A DNA stretch of 64,000 bases from Paenibacillus caui. GTDB lineage: Bacteria; Bacillota; Bacilli; Paenibacillales; Paenibacillaceae. A model generated the notes under the pieces. It did no database searches. It worked only from the letters and a program-made list of their open reading frames with translations, and had not been told where the DNA came from. The translations under genes were made by a program, and so were the position numbers. Numbering within the stretch: position 1 is the stretch's first letter; each line of letters begins with the position of its first letter. The stretch lies in assembly GCF_019904135.1 (NCBI RefSeq), contig NZ_JAIOGQ010000007.1:1-64000 (forward strand), read 5' to 3'. Of this stretch, positions 8,627-17,852 are shown piece after piece.

Positions 8627-11185
8627 TTATGGGAGTGCCGGCGCGCCGTAATAGATACCGGTTCCGTTCGTTCCCACATACACCCGTCCGTACGTTTGGC
8701 GGTCCCCGGCCATGGCGTTCGGTTCATCCCCTGCGCGGATGAGGGGGCTATCGATTTGGACCCAGGTTACGCCGTTGTCGTCCGAACGAAAAATCCCTTC
8801 CTTCTGCTTGACTATTCCGTATACGAAAACAGCAGGATTCGTTTTTCCGGGCGCGTTTTTGCCGAAGCTGAACAGGTAAGCCTTTTGGACGCCCTGGATT
8901 TTGGAGAACGTGTCTCCCGAATTCGTGGAACGGTAAAGACCGCTTCCGTTCAGGCTGATCCAAACCTCGCCGCATGCGCCAGGGGCTGCCTGCACCGAAT
9001 GCCACGATTCTTTAGGCAAGCCCGTATTCGCCGCCGACCATGTCGCTCCGCCGTCCGTACTCTTGTACAGCGTCCCTTCCTTATACAAGTAAAATTTGCT
9101 GCCATCCACCCGGTCCGAGGCTAGCGGATAGTTCCAGACAAAGATATTACTCCCGCCCACCGCGCCTGAAGGGGCTCCCGAAGAGGCCTTCCACGTAGCG
9201 CCATTATCTTCCGAATAGTAAGGAACATCATTCTGCGGCAGCCAAACCATTCTTCGGGTGTTCGCGGAAACCGCAACCCGGCCGCCCTTGCCCGGTACGG
9301 ATGTGAATGCCGTGTAGGAGGCGCCGCCGTCGGCAGAATAGCCGCCGCTGCCCTCGCCCTGCCAATCCTGGCGTCCGACGCGGATGATGAAATTCGGATC
9401 GCTTTCCTGGAAATCCAAACCTGTGGTCGTGTGACCGGTGGGCAATCCTTTGCTCCAAATTCCCGCGGAAGGAAAATCCGGCAGGGAGTCATGCTCGAAA
9501 CCGCCCACATCGGCCACTCCGCTGAACAGCTTGACGGTTCCGGACGGAGGGCTGAGCAGGTTGCTTACGGTGACGAGCTCCTCGTGGCCCTTCTCCTCAT
9601 TCGTCCACACCGAAGGATCGGCAGTGACATCCGAAGTCTGCCACATGCCGTACCAATCCGTAAACCAGACCTTCCCTTGCGAAAAAGAATCGAAAACGAG
9701 GCTGGAGGTCGCCGACCGCCAGTGGTGATTCGGCCACCAGGCTACTGTACCGTTTTTGCTCATGTTCATTTCCGTCCAGCTCGTTCCGCCGTCTACCGAG
9801 CGGTACATCGGCAAATTGTGGGCCCAATTGTGCCGGGAAACGAGGATATGCCGGCTGTCGAACGGATCGACGTCAATCGCTTGAAACGCTCCTTTGTTTT
9901 CAAATCCTGGATTTTTGACCATATTGGCTGCGGAACCGCTTTGCGTAACCTCAAAATCGTCGCAGTAGGATTCGCCGGTTGAAGTGCTCGGTTTATAGCA
10001 GTAGATGATCGCCCAAGTATGAACGGCGTCGGTCGTAAACGTAACCGTTCCCTCCGCATAATCGGTGCCGGTAATCGTGACGCTTCGGTATGCTCCTCCG
10101 TAATCCCGAACCCCGATCTGAACCGATTGACCGCTTATGCCAGCCTTGGCCCACCCTTTCAATGTGTAGGTGGTGTTCGGGGTAACCGTCAGCGATTGCT
10201 CTACGGCGCTTCCCGAGCTGATCTGCGACAGCTTGATGGCCGTACCGCCCGAACGCTGCCCGGCAGTAACTTTCGCCGCTCTTCCCCAACTGTCCCAACT
10301 CTCGATGTTCGGGGTTTGGGGCGTCACGTCCGAACCTGCTCCCACCGCATACTTCCATACGCCATTGTCATGGGAGACATACAAGTTCCCGCTCGCATCA
10401 AGAGCTGCGCGCCGAGGCAGCGCAGGACTGCCGTCGATGAGCGTGAAATGCTCCCCTCCATCGGTTGAGCGGTAGACGCCGGCGTTTCGCATGCCGATGT
10501 AAACCGTTTTGGTACGAGCAGGCGAGCTCGCCGTTCCGCCGCTCGGATCGAGAATGACGAAAGTAAGCTTTCCGTTCGCCGGCGCCCCGGATATTTGCGA
10601 CCAATTCGTGCCGCCGTCCGTGCTGCGCTGCAATCCGTCAGACCGGGAAGCGTAATAGACGATACTGCCGTTCGCGGGATCGACAGCGAGCCGCTCGCCG
10701 AACATCTGGTCCCGGTTTGAGGCGATGGCGAATTGCTGAGCAGACCGGGTCCAGGTGATGCCCCGATCCACCGACTTCATGATATATCCGCGGCTCGGCA
10801 CCGCCCATCCGTCGTCATATTTTCCCGTTGCTGCATAAACTGTATTTCCTGTCTGGTCGGACGGGTCGATCGCGATGCTGTCCGCGCCGTACAAATTCCA
10901 TTCAGTGTAAGGGATGCCTGCAAGCATGTTCACCCACCGCCGGTCGGCCTGATCCCAGCGGTAAGCTCCGCCGACGTCCGTCCTGGCGAAAAACAAATCC
11001 GGCACCTTCGGATGCGAGATCATCCCCGTCACCGAACCCCCTCCGCCAATCGCAACATTGTCCCACTGATAGGCTTGATGGGCAGCGGCAGCGGCAAAGT
11101 CTTGTTTCGGTATATAGATCCATCCGGCAAGCAGGGCCAATATAACCAACGGATACCAACTTCGTTTACTCATTCTGATTTTCAT
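8627..11185 (-). CDS. Secreted GH74-family xyloglucanase-like glycoside hydrolase
   Basis: An 852-residue exported enzyme built on two seven-bladed beta-propellers. A signal peptide covers about 1-35. The GH74 start signature YQWDNVAIGGGG leads into RTDVGGAYRW with Asp70. ADVGGFEH carries Asp559. These two Asp positions match the catalytic pair of characterised GH74 xyloglucan hydrolases, so the fold and active site look intact. BNR-type repeats (RSTDGG, RSVDGG, KSTDGG) recur through the chain. Residues about 292-417 interrupt the first propeller with a jelly-roll resembling a carbohydrate-binding module (TVTPNTTYTLKGWAKAG... YCDDFEV). A cre-like box lies upstream of the start, and the gene is bracketed by a 26-bp direct repeat. 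AGGAGG precedes the ATG. Activity on xyloglucan is inferred from the family. Confidence 0.85.
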   Translation of the reverse strand: MKIRMSKRSWYPLVILALLAGWIYIPKQDFAAAAAHQAYQWDNVAIGGGGSVTGMISHPKVPDLFFARTDVGGAYRWDQADRRWVNMLAGIPYTEWNLYGADSIAIDPSDQTGNTVYAATGKYDDGWAVPSRGYIMKSVDRGITWTRSAQQFAIASNRDQMFGERLAVDPANGSIVYYASRSDGLQRSTDGGTNWSQISGAPANGKLTFVILDPSGGTASSPARTKTVYIGMRNAGVYRSTDGGEHFTLIDGSPALPRRAALDASGNLYVSHDNGVWKYAVGAGSDVTPQTPNIESWDSWGRAAKVTAGQRSGGTAIKLSQISSGSAVEQSLTVTPNTTYTLKGWAKAGISGQSVQIGVRDYGGAYRSVTITGTDYAEGTVTFTTDAVHTWAIIYCYKPSTSTGESYCDDFEVTQSGSAANMVKNPGFENKGAFQAIDVDPFDSRHILVSRHNWAHNLPMYRSVDGGTSWTEMNMSKNGTVAWWPNHHWRSATSSLVFDSFSQGKVWFTDWYGMWQTSDVTADPSVWTNEEKGHEELVTVSNLLSPPSGTVKLFSGVADVGGFEHDSLPDFPSAGIWSKGLPTGHTTTGLDFQESDPNFIIRVGRQDWQGEGSGGYSADGGASYTAFTSVPGKGGRVAVSANTRRMVWLPQNDVPYYSEDNGATWKASSGAPSGAVGGSNIFVWNYPLASDRVDGSKFYLYKEGTLYKSTDGGATWSAANTGLPKESWHSVQAAPGACGEVWISLNGSGLYRSTNSGDTFSKIQGVQKAYLFSFGKNAPGKTNPAVFVYGIVKQKEGIFRSDDNGVTWVQIDSPLIRAGDEPNAMAGDRQTYGRVYVGTNGTGIYYGAPALP

Positions 11186-11208
11186 TACGAGGCCTCCTTA
11201 TTCCTCTT

Positions 11209-11222
11209 TGTAAGGGCTTACA
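11209..11222. promoter_or_regulatory. Putative CcpA cre site of the GH74 gene
   Basis: TGTAAGGGCTTACA differs at one position from the symmetric cre TGTAAGCGCTTACA. It sits 24 nt upstream of the GH74 start codon, a place where CcpA would repress. Catabolite repression is usual for polysaccharide hydrolases. No experiment or search supports it beyond the match. Confidence 0.45.
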
Positions 11223-11392
11223 TTAATATATTCTTCAATCTTCGCTGAAGTTACATGATCAAATCTTTGAAGATATCTGCCCGAATTATGGAAAACGGAG
11301 AAAAAATGAATGAAGGGACATCCTCCTTGGGTGTCCCTCTGTCCGCTGCTTCTTGCTCGAAGCAAATACTTCCTCGAATCCAAGTAGATAAA

Positions 11393-11418
11393 GGCAAAGC
11401 CGTCCTTTAAAAGACGGC
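11393..11418. repeat. 26-bp direct repeat, copy 2 (right of GH74 gene)
   Basis: Identical to 8529-8554, including the loop and codons of the LysR 3' end, but no LysR gene is attached here and the T-run is altered. The rest of 11186-11489 holds the cre-like box and the guaA terminator; I see no gene there. Confidence 0.85.
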
Positions 11419-11436
11419 ATCCGTTTCTGCTAGAAC

Positions 11437-11477
11437 TAAAAAACCCCCAAATCCATTCAACATGGATTTGAGGGTTT
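11437..11477 (-). terminator. guaA terminator
   Basis: On the minus strand AAACCCTCAAATCCAT and ATGGATTTGGGGGTTT pair almost perfectly around a 5-nt loop, followed by TTTTTTT. It starts 13 nt after the guaA stop codon. Confidence 0.9.
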
Positions 11478-11489
11478 CTAAGTGATAAC

Positions 11490-13028
11490 TTACTCCCACT
11501 CGATCGTAGCAGGCGGCTTCGAGGTAATGTCGTAAACGACGCGGTTCACGTTCTCGACTTCGTTGACGATGCGGACGGAGATTTTCTCCAGCACATCCCA
11601 AGGGATGCGCGCCCAATCGGCCGTCATGCCGTCAATCGAAGTCACGGCCCGAATGCCGACCGTGTACGAATACGTACGGGCGTCACCCATGACCCCGACG
11701 CTCTTCATATTCGGCAGGGCGGTAAAGTACTGCCAAATCTCGCGGTCCAGGCCAGCCTTGGCAATTTCATCCCGCAGGATGAAGTCGGACTCGCGGACGA
11801 TCTGAAGCTTGTCCTCCGTAACTTCGCCCAGCACACGAATGGCAAGGCCTGGGCCCGGGAACGGCTGTCTCCAGACGATTTCCTTCGGCAGTCCGCATTC
11901 TTCGCCGACTTTGCGAACCTCATCCTTAAACAGCGCCTTCAGCGGTTCTACCAGCTCGAATTTCATGTCCTCCGGCAATCCGCCGACATTGTGGTGAGAC
12001 TTGATGGTCTGGGCTGTCGCCGTTCCGCTCTCGACAATGTCGGTATACAGCGTGCCCTGAGCCAGAAATCTAAAATCGTCAAATTTGGCGGATTCTTCGT
12101 CAAACACGTAAATAAATTCGTTGCCGATAATTTTGCGCTTCTGCTCCGGATCATCAACCCCAGCCAGCTTCGACAGGAAACGTTCACGCGCATCAATCTT
12201 GACCACTTTCATGTCAAACTTACCGACAAACGTCTCCATCACGCTTTCGGCTTCGCCCTTGCGCAGCAAGCCATGGTCGATGAACATACAGGTCAGTTGA
12301 TCGCCGATCGCCTTATGAATCAGCATGGCCACAACGGAGGAGTCCACGCCGCCGCTCAGCGCGCACAGCACCTTCTTGTCGCCGACCTGATTGCGGATAT
12401 CGCGAACCGTATCCTCAATAAACGTCTCCATGCTCCAGCTGCCCTCGCAGCCGCAAATGTCATACAGGAAGTTGCGGATCATTTCATTCCCGTTCACCGA
12501 ATGACGCACTTCCGGATGGAACTGAACGCCGTACAACCTGCGTTCCGGGTTGCTGATGGCCGCAATCGGCGCATGTTCGGTGGAAGCATCCACACGGAAG
12601 CCCTGAGGCAGTTCAACTACATGGTCGCCGTGGCTCATCCATACGGTTTGTCTCGCTTCAAGGCCTTTTGTAAGCGCTGAATTTTCGATAAAATCTACAT
12701 CCGCCTTGCCGTATTCACGTTTCGCCGCACGGACTACCTTGCCTTGCAATTGCTGCGCCATCAGCTGCATGCCGTAGCAAATGCCAAAGATCGGCACGCC
12801 GATATCATAAATGGCCGGATCAACATGTGGCGCATCCTCACCGTAAACACTCATCGGTCCGCCGGAGAATACGATCCCCCTTGGAGCCATTTCCCGAATG
12901 CGTTCCACCGGGGTATTGAACGGCAGAAGCTCGCTGTATACCCCAAGATCACGAATCCGTCTTGCAATTAACTGATTGTATTGTCCTCCGAAATCCAGAA
13001 CGACAATGATTTCATTTGGCTTATTCAT
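11490..13028 (-). CDS. guaA: GMP synthase (glutamine-hydrolysing)
   Basis: A 512-residue enzyme that aminates XMP to GMP, the last step of guanine nucleotide synthesis. The N-terminal class I glutamine amidotransferase has its nucleophile Cys84 in FGICYGMQ and the partner His-Pro-Glu in VQFHPEV. The ATP-pyrophosphatase domain has the P-loop LSGGVDSSV at about 224-232. The C-terminal dimerisation domain ends with KPPATIEWE, the family's standard tail. It is a single gene between its own promoter and terminator, 5 kb from the guanine-riboswitch permease. I see no riboswitch in its short leader. Confidence 0.98.
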   Translation of the reverse strand: MNKPNEIIVVLDFGGQYNQLIARRIRDLGVYSELLPFNTPVERIREMAPRGIVFSGGPMSVYGEDAPHVDPAIYDIGVPIFGICYGMQLMAQQLQGKVVRAAKREYGKADVDFIENSALTKGLEARQTVWMSHGDHVVELPQGFRVDASTEHAPIAAISNPERRLYGVQFHPEVRHSVNGNEMIRNFLYDICGCEGSWSMETFIEDTVRDIRNQVGDKKVLCALSGGVDSSVVAMLIHKAIGDQLTCMFIDHGLLRKGEAESVMETFVGKFDMKVVKIDARERFLSKLAGVDDPEQKRKIIGNEFIYVFDEESAKFDDFRFLAQGTLYTDIVESGTATAQTIKSHHNVGGLPEDMKFELVEPLKALFKDEVRKVGEECGLPKEIVWRQPFPGPGLAIRVLGEVTEDKLQIVRESDFILRDEIAKAGLDREIWQYFTALPNMKSVGVMGDARTYSYTVGIRAVTSIDGMTADWARIPWDVLEKISVRIVNEVENVNRVVYDITSKPPATIEWE

Positions 13029-13057
13029 TACCGAGCCTCCCTTAATTCTTGAGACCC

Positions 13058-13087
13058 ATTATACGAAACGACAAAAGATGCCGTCAA
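13058..13087 (-). promoter_or_regulatory. guaA promoter
   Basis: On the minus strand: -35 TTGACG, 18-nt spacer, -10 TATAAT. The start codon is 30 nt past the -10 and is preceded by GGGAGG. Confidence 0.78.
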
Positions 13088-13104
13088 GAAAGTTCGGGAA
13101 CACT

Positions 13105-15600
13105 CTACCTGCGAAAAGATGCCATTTTCCGGCATGTCTTCAAAAACCGCCGCGTTGTCTCCCGGTCAGGCACATCACCGCCGTAGTAAAGGGGCTCCCA
13201 AATACTCATAAAGCTTGTCAAATCGGATATTCCGGATTCCTCCAAACCTTTCAGCCCGTCTGTGTATTCGCGGGCCGTGCATCCTTGCTGTCTTCCCCCA
13301 TACCGGCGGTACAATCCAGCCCAGGCCTTGTCGGCAGCACGAAGCAGCTCGGCCCTTCCAGGAAAATGGACTTTCGGATGCGGATTTGGCATCCGTGCGC
13401 TTACCCCGGCGGCTCCGGCCGGACCTTTCGGCCTGAATCTGACGATAGTCAGCATCGACATAGTCAGGCATAGCGCGGCCATAGCGATTCCCGCCGTCAG
13501 CGCTGCAGAAGGCGGCAGAAGGCTCGAGACAAATCTCATGCCCGCAAAAAGGCTGCGGATGATGTTCTCCTTATAAGCCTGCAAAGCCTGAAGATTGAAT
13601 GGCTGCGAAGCTTTCGCCTGCTGCGCCGCGGCGCCTTGCGCCCCTTCAAAAGCCGGGGTAGGATCGAATGAAACCCAGCCTTCTCCCGGAAAATACACCT
13701 CAACCCAAGCGTGCGCATCCGAATACCGCACCGCGTATTGATTGTCCCCGGTCTGTTCGCCGGGGGCATAGCCTTTCACCCATCTTGCCGGAATTCCCTG
13801 GGTGCGCAGCAATACAACCATCGCGGTTGAAAAATGGTCGCAGTATCCGGCCCGCTGCCTGAACAGAAAATCCGAGACAAAATCCTGCCCAGCGGCCGGA
13901 ACGGTTGTATCCAGGGTATATCGGTAATGCTGCTTCAAATAGCTCTGAGCAGACTGCGCCGCTTCATAACGGCTCGCTGTTCCCGAAACAATGCGGCTCC
14001 CTAAATCGCGAACCGATTCCGGCAAGGCAGCGGGAAGCTGGAGATACCGGTACCGGATCTCGGCTGGATCGCTCGCCTCCTGCCGGTCCTCTTTCGCGAG
14101 GTCCGCAAGGTCGCTGCGGCTCAGGGCTGTTTCGATCTCATAGCCGTAAATCAAATTCGCACTGCCTTCGGGATTTATAGTTAATGCGCCCGCATCCGGA
14201 TCGGCCTGCAGCCCATAGCTTGTTCCTTGTTCGGTATTCCTGGCATTTGTATCAACGCGGTTCACATGGATCAGCCTGCCTCCGGCAAACAAGGGAACCG
14301 TCCCCTTCTGCGGCTTGGCAAACGTGACGGTCTGAACGGCCGGCTCACCCGCTGCCGCAGCGGGATCCCTGTAGGGGAGCGCAACCGGTGCCGCGGAGGA
14401 ATCGGGCTGACTCCAGCCCCGGCCGTCGTAATAACTACGGCTTTCCCCACGCCAGTACGTTTGCTTTGGCGATACTGCCGTAAAGAAAAGCTCCTTACGC
14501 AGCCGGAGCGGGGCCCCCAGCTCTTCGTCGCTGCCATCGTAGCCGGACAGCGAGCGGCCATTTCCGAGGCCGCCGCTGTCTCCGATGTCGGTCCATGCCT
14601 CAAGGCTGCGGACCGCCTTATCCCATGACAGCGCCTCGGCCGGCTTCACCGGCAGAAGCAGCGCGGCTGCGGCCGATCCTGCTACGCCCGCCAATACGGC
14701 GCAAGCTCCCAGACAAACTATAAGTTTGGAAGAAACCGGCCGTTTGGCGGAGGCATGCAGGCTTCGGGGGCGGGCAGCTCCTACCGTTGACGGGGCCTTA
14801 GGCGGGATTGGCGCATGACTATCCGCCGTCTCCTCCATCCCCCTGGCAGCGGACCCTGGGGAACCTTGGCCGGGTGTCCCGGGGATCATTCCGCTGCTGC
14901 CGTGGCAGCCGCCCGGAATAAAGGCGCCGGCCAGTCTGTACGCCACGGGGGCGTATGCCGAGCCAGTGTCACGGGCATCCAGCTGCCTGCAGGCGCTAAT
15001 GCTGAACTGAAGCAGCAGTCCGAGACCGCAGCAGCGGACGATTGCCCAGAACACGTCCATCATCAGCGTCAGTTCGAAAGCAAGCAGGTACAAGACGGAA
15101 ATGCACAAGAACAGCAGGACCGTAAATCTTGTCAAAGCCAGCATCTGAACGGAGACGACCAGCAAAACCCATCCCGCAAGCAAAACCAGCATCCGGGACT
15201 CCCGGCTGATTTCCGCCAGGCTTCCCGATCGGAGCCATGTCCCGGCGTCTTCGGCAAGCGTCGATCCGTAGCTGATCAGCCACGCCCCGCCCTCGCTGCC
15301 GCCGTATAAATACATCATGGCGAAGCAGACGGAGACGAATGGAACCACCGGAATAACCCAAACCGGAAGCCTGATACAACCGACGGCCAGAAGCAGGGCG
15401 GTTAAACCATAGAAGGTCAGGAGGAGCTTGCCGCTTCCTGCGCCTCCCAGCGAATGAAGCGGCTGAAGCCACTGCGCGAACAGGCCGAACAGCAAGAGTG
15501 AGGCCCAAAGCCTGAAGAAAGGCCGATTTCTGGCAGCCGTTGTCGCAGCCTCGTTTGCGCTAAGCCGAACCGACCCGGTCCACTTGTTAAGCCGGGACAT
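13105..15600 (-). CDS. Transglutaminase-like membrane protein (TgpA family)
   Basis: An 831-residue membrane protein with about six N-terminal transmembrane helices, a variable region, and a TgpA-type external core. The Cys-His-Asp triad is visible in RAGYCDHFSTAM, SDAHAWVEVYF and GWVSFDPTP. A last transmembrane helix and a cytosolic C-terminal DUF4129-like segment follow. TgpA proteins act outside the membrane as peptidase or transglutaminase; the substrate here is unknown. It is the third gene of a MoxR/DUF58/TgpA operon, a linkage seen in many bacteria. I prefer the ATG at 15600 (MSRLNKW), preceded by AAGGGGG and overlapping the DUF58 gene by 14 nt, over a start 12 codons further upstream. 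Confidence 0.88.
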   Translation of the reverse strand: MSRLNKWTGSVRLSANEAATTAARNRPFFRLWASLLLFGLFAQWLQPLHSLGGAGSGKLLLTFYGLTALLLAVGCIRLPVWVIPVVPFVSVCFAMMYLYGGSEGGAWLISYGSTLAEDAGTWLRSGSLAEISRESRMLVLLAGWVLLVVSVQMLALTRFTVLLFLCISVLYLLAFELTLMMDVFWAIVRCCGLGLLLQFSISACRQLDARDTGSAYAPVAYRLAGAFIPGGCHGSSGMIPGTPGQGSPGSAARGMEETADSHAPIPPKAPSTVGAARPRSLHASAKRPVSSKLIVCLGACAVLAGVAGSAAAALLLPVKPAEALSWDKAVRSLEAWTDIGDSGGLGNGRSLSGYDGSDEELGAPLRLRKELFFTAVSPKQTYWRGESRSYYDGRGWSQPDSSAAPVALPYRDPAAAAGEPAVQTVTFAKPQKGTVPLFAGGRLIHVNRVDTNARNTEQGTSYGLQADPDAGALTINPEGSANLIYGYEIETALSRSDLADLAKEDRQEASDPAEIRYRYLQLPAALPESVRDLGSRIVSGTASRYEAAQSAQSYLKQHYRYTLDTTVPAAGQDFVSDFLFRQRAGYCDHFSTAMVVLLRTQGIPARWVKGYAPGEQTGDNQYAVRYSDAHAWVEVYFPGEGWVSFDPTPAFEGAQGAAAQQAKASQPFNLQALQAYKENIIRSLFAGMRFVSSLLPPSAALTAGIAMAALCLTMSMLTIVRFRPKGPAGAAGVSARMPNPHPKVHFPGRAELLRAADKAWAGLYRRYGGRQQGCTAREYTDGLKGLEESGISDLTSFMSIWEPLYYGGDVPDRETTRRFLKTCRKMASFRR

Positions 15601-16774
15601 CGGAATCCGCCCCCTTGCCTGCCAAGCTGCTGCCATTCATGAAGGCTGCCGGTTGTCCGGCACGGCTTGCACAGCTTATCAGCTCGATGTCGTGCCCCAG
15701 CTCTGCAAGCTCAGAGATGACGGCAGACAGCCTATCCGAAGGAGATCCGGTAATGACCGTGACCGGCAAGGCCTTATACTCTCTTACAGCCTCGTACAGC
15801 ATTTCCGGGCAGGAAACGGCCCCGCCGTCCCATAAAGAAACGGCCGCGAGCAGCACCGGCCCGTCTTCGCCATCGCTGTGCGCGTTCCACCGGCGCACGC
15901 TCTCCATGCCGCCGTGCCGGAAGAAAAGGGTATGCCCGCCTTCCGCCCCCGCTTCAAGCACGGACGCCGCGGCGGAAACGGCACGTTCAAACACAGCGTT
16001 TGTCCCCGAACTGTCTTTCAGGGAACCTCCGGCTTTGGGCAGATCGTCCGAATAAGCGTTTCGTTCCGTATCCAGCAGGACAAGCCGGAATGACGTATTT
16101 TCTTCTTCCGGCATATAGACGACAAGATCCCCGCGGCGCGCAGATCCTTTCCAGTAAATCGACTTTAGCGGGTCGCCCGGTTCATAGCTGCGGATTCGGG
16201 AGCCTGGCGGACCGGGCAGGGTAATCCCGTCATAAGTGTCATCGGTCGACCCACTGATTCCGTTCCCGCCATGTTCTGCCCCGGTCTCCTCCGAAGAGCG
16301 GGGCAGCACCGGCAGTATTCCGCTGCATGTGCAGGGAATGCTGTAGGAGAACCAGCCGAACAAATCAGTGTTTGCAGCCGTGATGCTCTCCCGGCCGTGG
16401 ATTCCGCGTGCAAGCCCATCCACCGTGTAGGCGCAGGTCAAGTTTCTGCGAAATCCCGCAAACAGCAGCTGCTCCGGGTGGTCCATGCCGCCGAATCCAT
16501 CCCGAAGCTTTAGCCAAAGCGGCGGGAGCCCTCCTGTTACGGCAATGGATAGAACAACGTCCACCCGCTCTCCGGAAAGCGGCCGGGCTGCGGAATAATT
16601 ACGGCGCACGGACAATTGCCTCGGACCGGCCCATTTTGCCGCGGCTCCCTGAAGCATCATAAATGTCAAAACGCTGAGCACAAACAATACGGAAGGCCCG
16701 CCATGCCACAGCAGCAAGCCAAGCGCGAGAAGCCATACCGTGCAGAAGGCTGTCCATATTCCGGTCATGTTCAT
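15587..16774 (-). CDS. DUF58 domain-containing protein
   Basis: A 395-residue protein with two N-terminal transmembrane helices (about 8-45) and a C-terminal DUF58 / von Willebrand A-like domain. The signature SYEPGDPLKSIYWKGSARRGDLVV lies around residues 195-218. DUF58 proteins sit beside MoxR ATPases and are thought to act with them as a chaperone or assembly pair. The ATG overlaps the MoxR stop codon (ATGA), and its own 3' end overlaps the TgpA gene, so the three are translationally coupled. The exact biochemical role is not known for this family. Confidence 0.88.
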   Translation of the reverse strand: MNMTGIWTAFCTVWLLALGLLLWHGGPSVLFVLSVLTFMMLQGAAAKWAGPRQLSVRRNYSAARPLSGERVDVVLSIAVTGGLPPLWLKLRDGFGGMDHPEQLLFAGFRRNLTCAYTVDGLARGIHGRESITAANTDLFGWFSYSIPCTCSGILPVLPRSSEETGAEHGGNGISGSTDDTYDGITLPGPPGSRIRSYEPGDPLKSIYWKGSARRGDLVVYMPEEENTSFRLVLLDTERNAYSDDLPKAGGSLKDSSGTNAVFERAVSAAASVLEAGAEGGHTLFFRHGGMESVRRWNAHSDGEDGPVLLAAVSLWDGGAVSCPEMLYEAVREYKALPVTVITGSPSDRLSAVISELAELGHDIELISCASRAGQPAAFMNGSSLAGKGADSDVPA

Positions 16775-17751
16775 AGCGATCCGCCCGCAGCCTGTCTCGT
16801 CATCGGCACCGGCGTCTCCAGGAGCAGTTCCCGAATGATGTCCTCGGTTTTCCGCCCCGTCATGCGGGCTTCCGCCGAAAGCATCAGGCGATGAGGGAGC
16901 ACCGCTTCGGCCACCGCTTTGACATCATCGGGTATCACGTACATCCGGCCCTTGAAATAAGCATGCGCCTGCGCCGCCCCCATCCAGGCGAGAGTGCCTC
17001 GGGGACTGACCCCAAGCACGGTTCCGGCATGCCGCCTCGACCCGTCTGCCACAGCCACCATATACCGCTTGACGCTGTCATCCACCGTAACGGTCCGGAC
17101 CTGCCGCTGCATGGCGGCAATCTCCTCGGCGATCAGCACCGGACGCAGCGTCTCCAGCGGCTGCTTCTCTCCCTGCTGATTCAGCATCGCGACTTCCTGC
17201 TCCACGCTCGGATAACCGAGCGATACCCGCATCAGAAAGCGGTCAAGCTGCGCTTCAGGGAGCCTGTAGGTCCCTTCAAAATGCAGCGGATTCTGCGTAG
17301 CCAGCAGCAGAAACGGCTCGGGCAGCCGCCGGCTGACGCCGTCGACCGTTACCTTGCGCTCCTCCATGGCCTCCAGCAGCGCGGATTGGGTACGCGGCGC
17401 AGCGCGATTGATCTCGTCCGCAAGGACAATATTCGATAGAATAGGACCTGGCCGGAATTCGAATTCCCCATTATGTGGACGGTATACGGACACGCCTGTA
17501 ATATCCGAAGGCATGAGATCCGAGGTGAACTGAATCCGCCCGAATGAACAGCCAAGCCCCTTGGCAATGGCCCGGACAAGCATAGTCTTGCCCACGCCGG
17601 GAACATCTTCAAGCAGAACATGCCCGCCGCACAGCATGGCGATGATAGCAAGCTCAATTTCTTTTCTTTTCCCAACAATGACAGTTTCCAGGCGGTCTGC
17701 AAACCGCTGCAGCAGTGCGTGCGCCTGATCATGAAGCAATGAAGAGGCCAT
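16771..17751 (-). CDS. MoxR family AAA+ ATPase
   Basis: A 326-residue AAA+ ATPase with Walker A DVPGVGKTMLV, Walker B VLADEINRA, sensor motif LLATQNP and the usual C-terminal lid. MoxR ATPases help mature or assemble partner proteins, often VWA-domain proteins such as the DUF58 partner here. An open frame extends 41 codons upstream, but I place the start at the internal ATG (MASSLLHDQ). It is preceded by AAAGGAG and gives a normal-length protein that does not overlap the deacetylase gene. It is the first gene of the operon. Confidence 0.9.
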   Translation of the reverse strand: MASSLLHDQAHALLQRFADRLETVIVGKRKEIELAIIAMLCGGHVLLEDVPGVGKTMLVRAIAKGLGCSFGRIQFTSDLMPSDITGVSVYRPHNGEFEFRPGPILSNIVLADEINRAAPRTQSALLEAMEERKVTVDGVSRRLPEPFLLLATQNPLHFEGTYRLPEAQLDRFLMRVSLGYPSVEQEVAMLNQQGEKQPLETLRPVLIAEEIAAMQRQVRTVTVDDSVKRYMVAVADGSRRHAGTVLGVSPRGTLAWMGAAQAHAYFKGRMYVIPDDVKAVAEAVLPHRLMLSAEARMTGRKTEDIIRELLLETPVPMTRQAAGGSL

Positions 17752-17852
17752 AGCCGACAACGCTCCTTTCCATATTTCAAAAGAGAATCTATCAGCTATT
17801 GTCTCCATTTCCCGCCCGAAATAGACATGGAAGATTTGCTCCTTAAGGCTGC

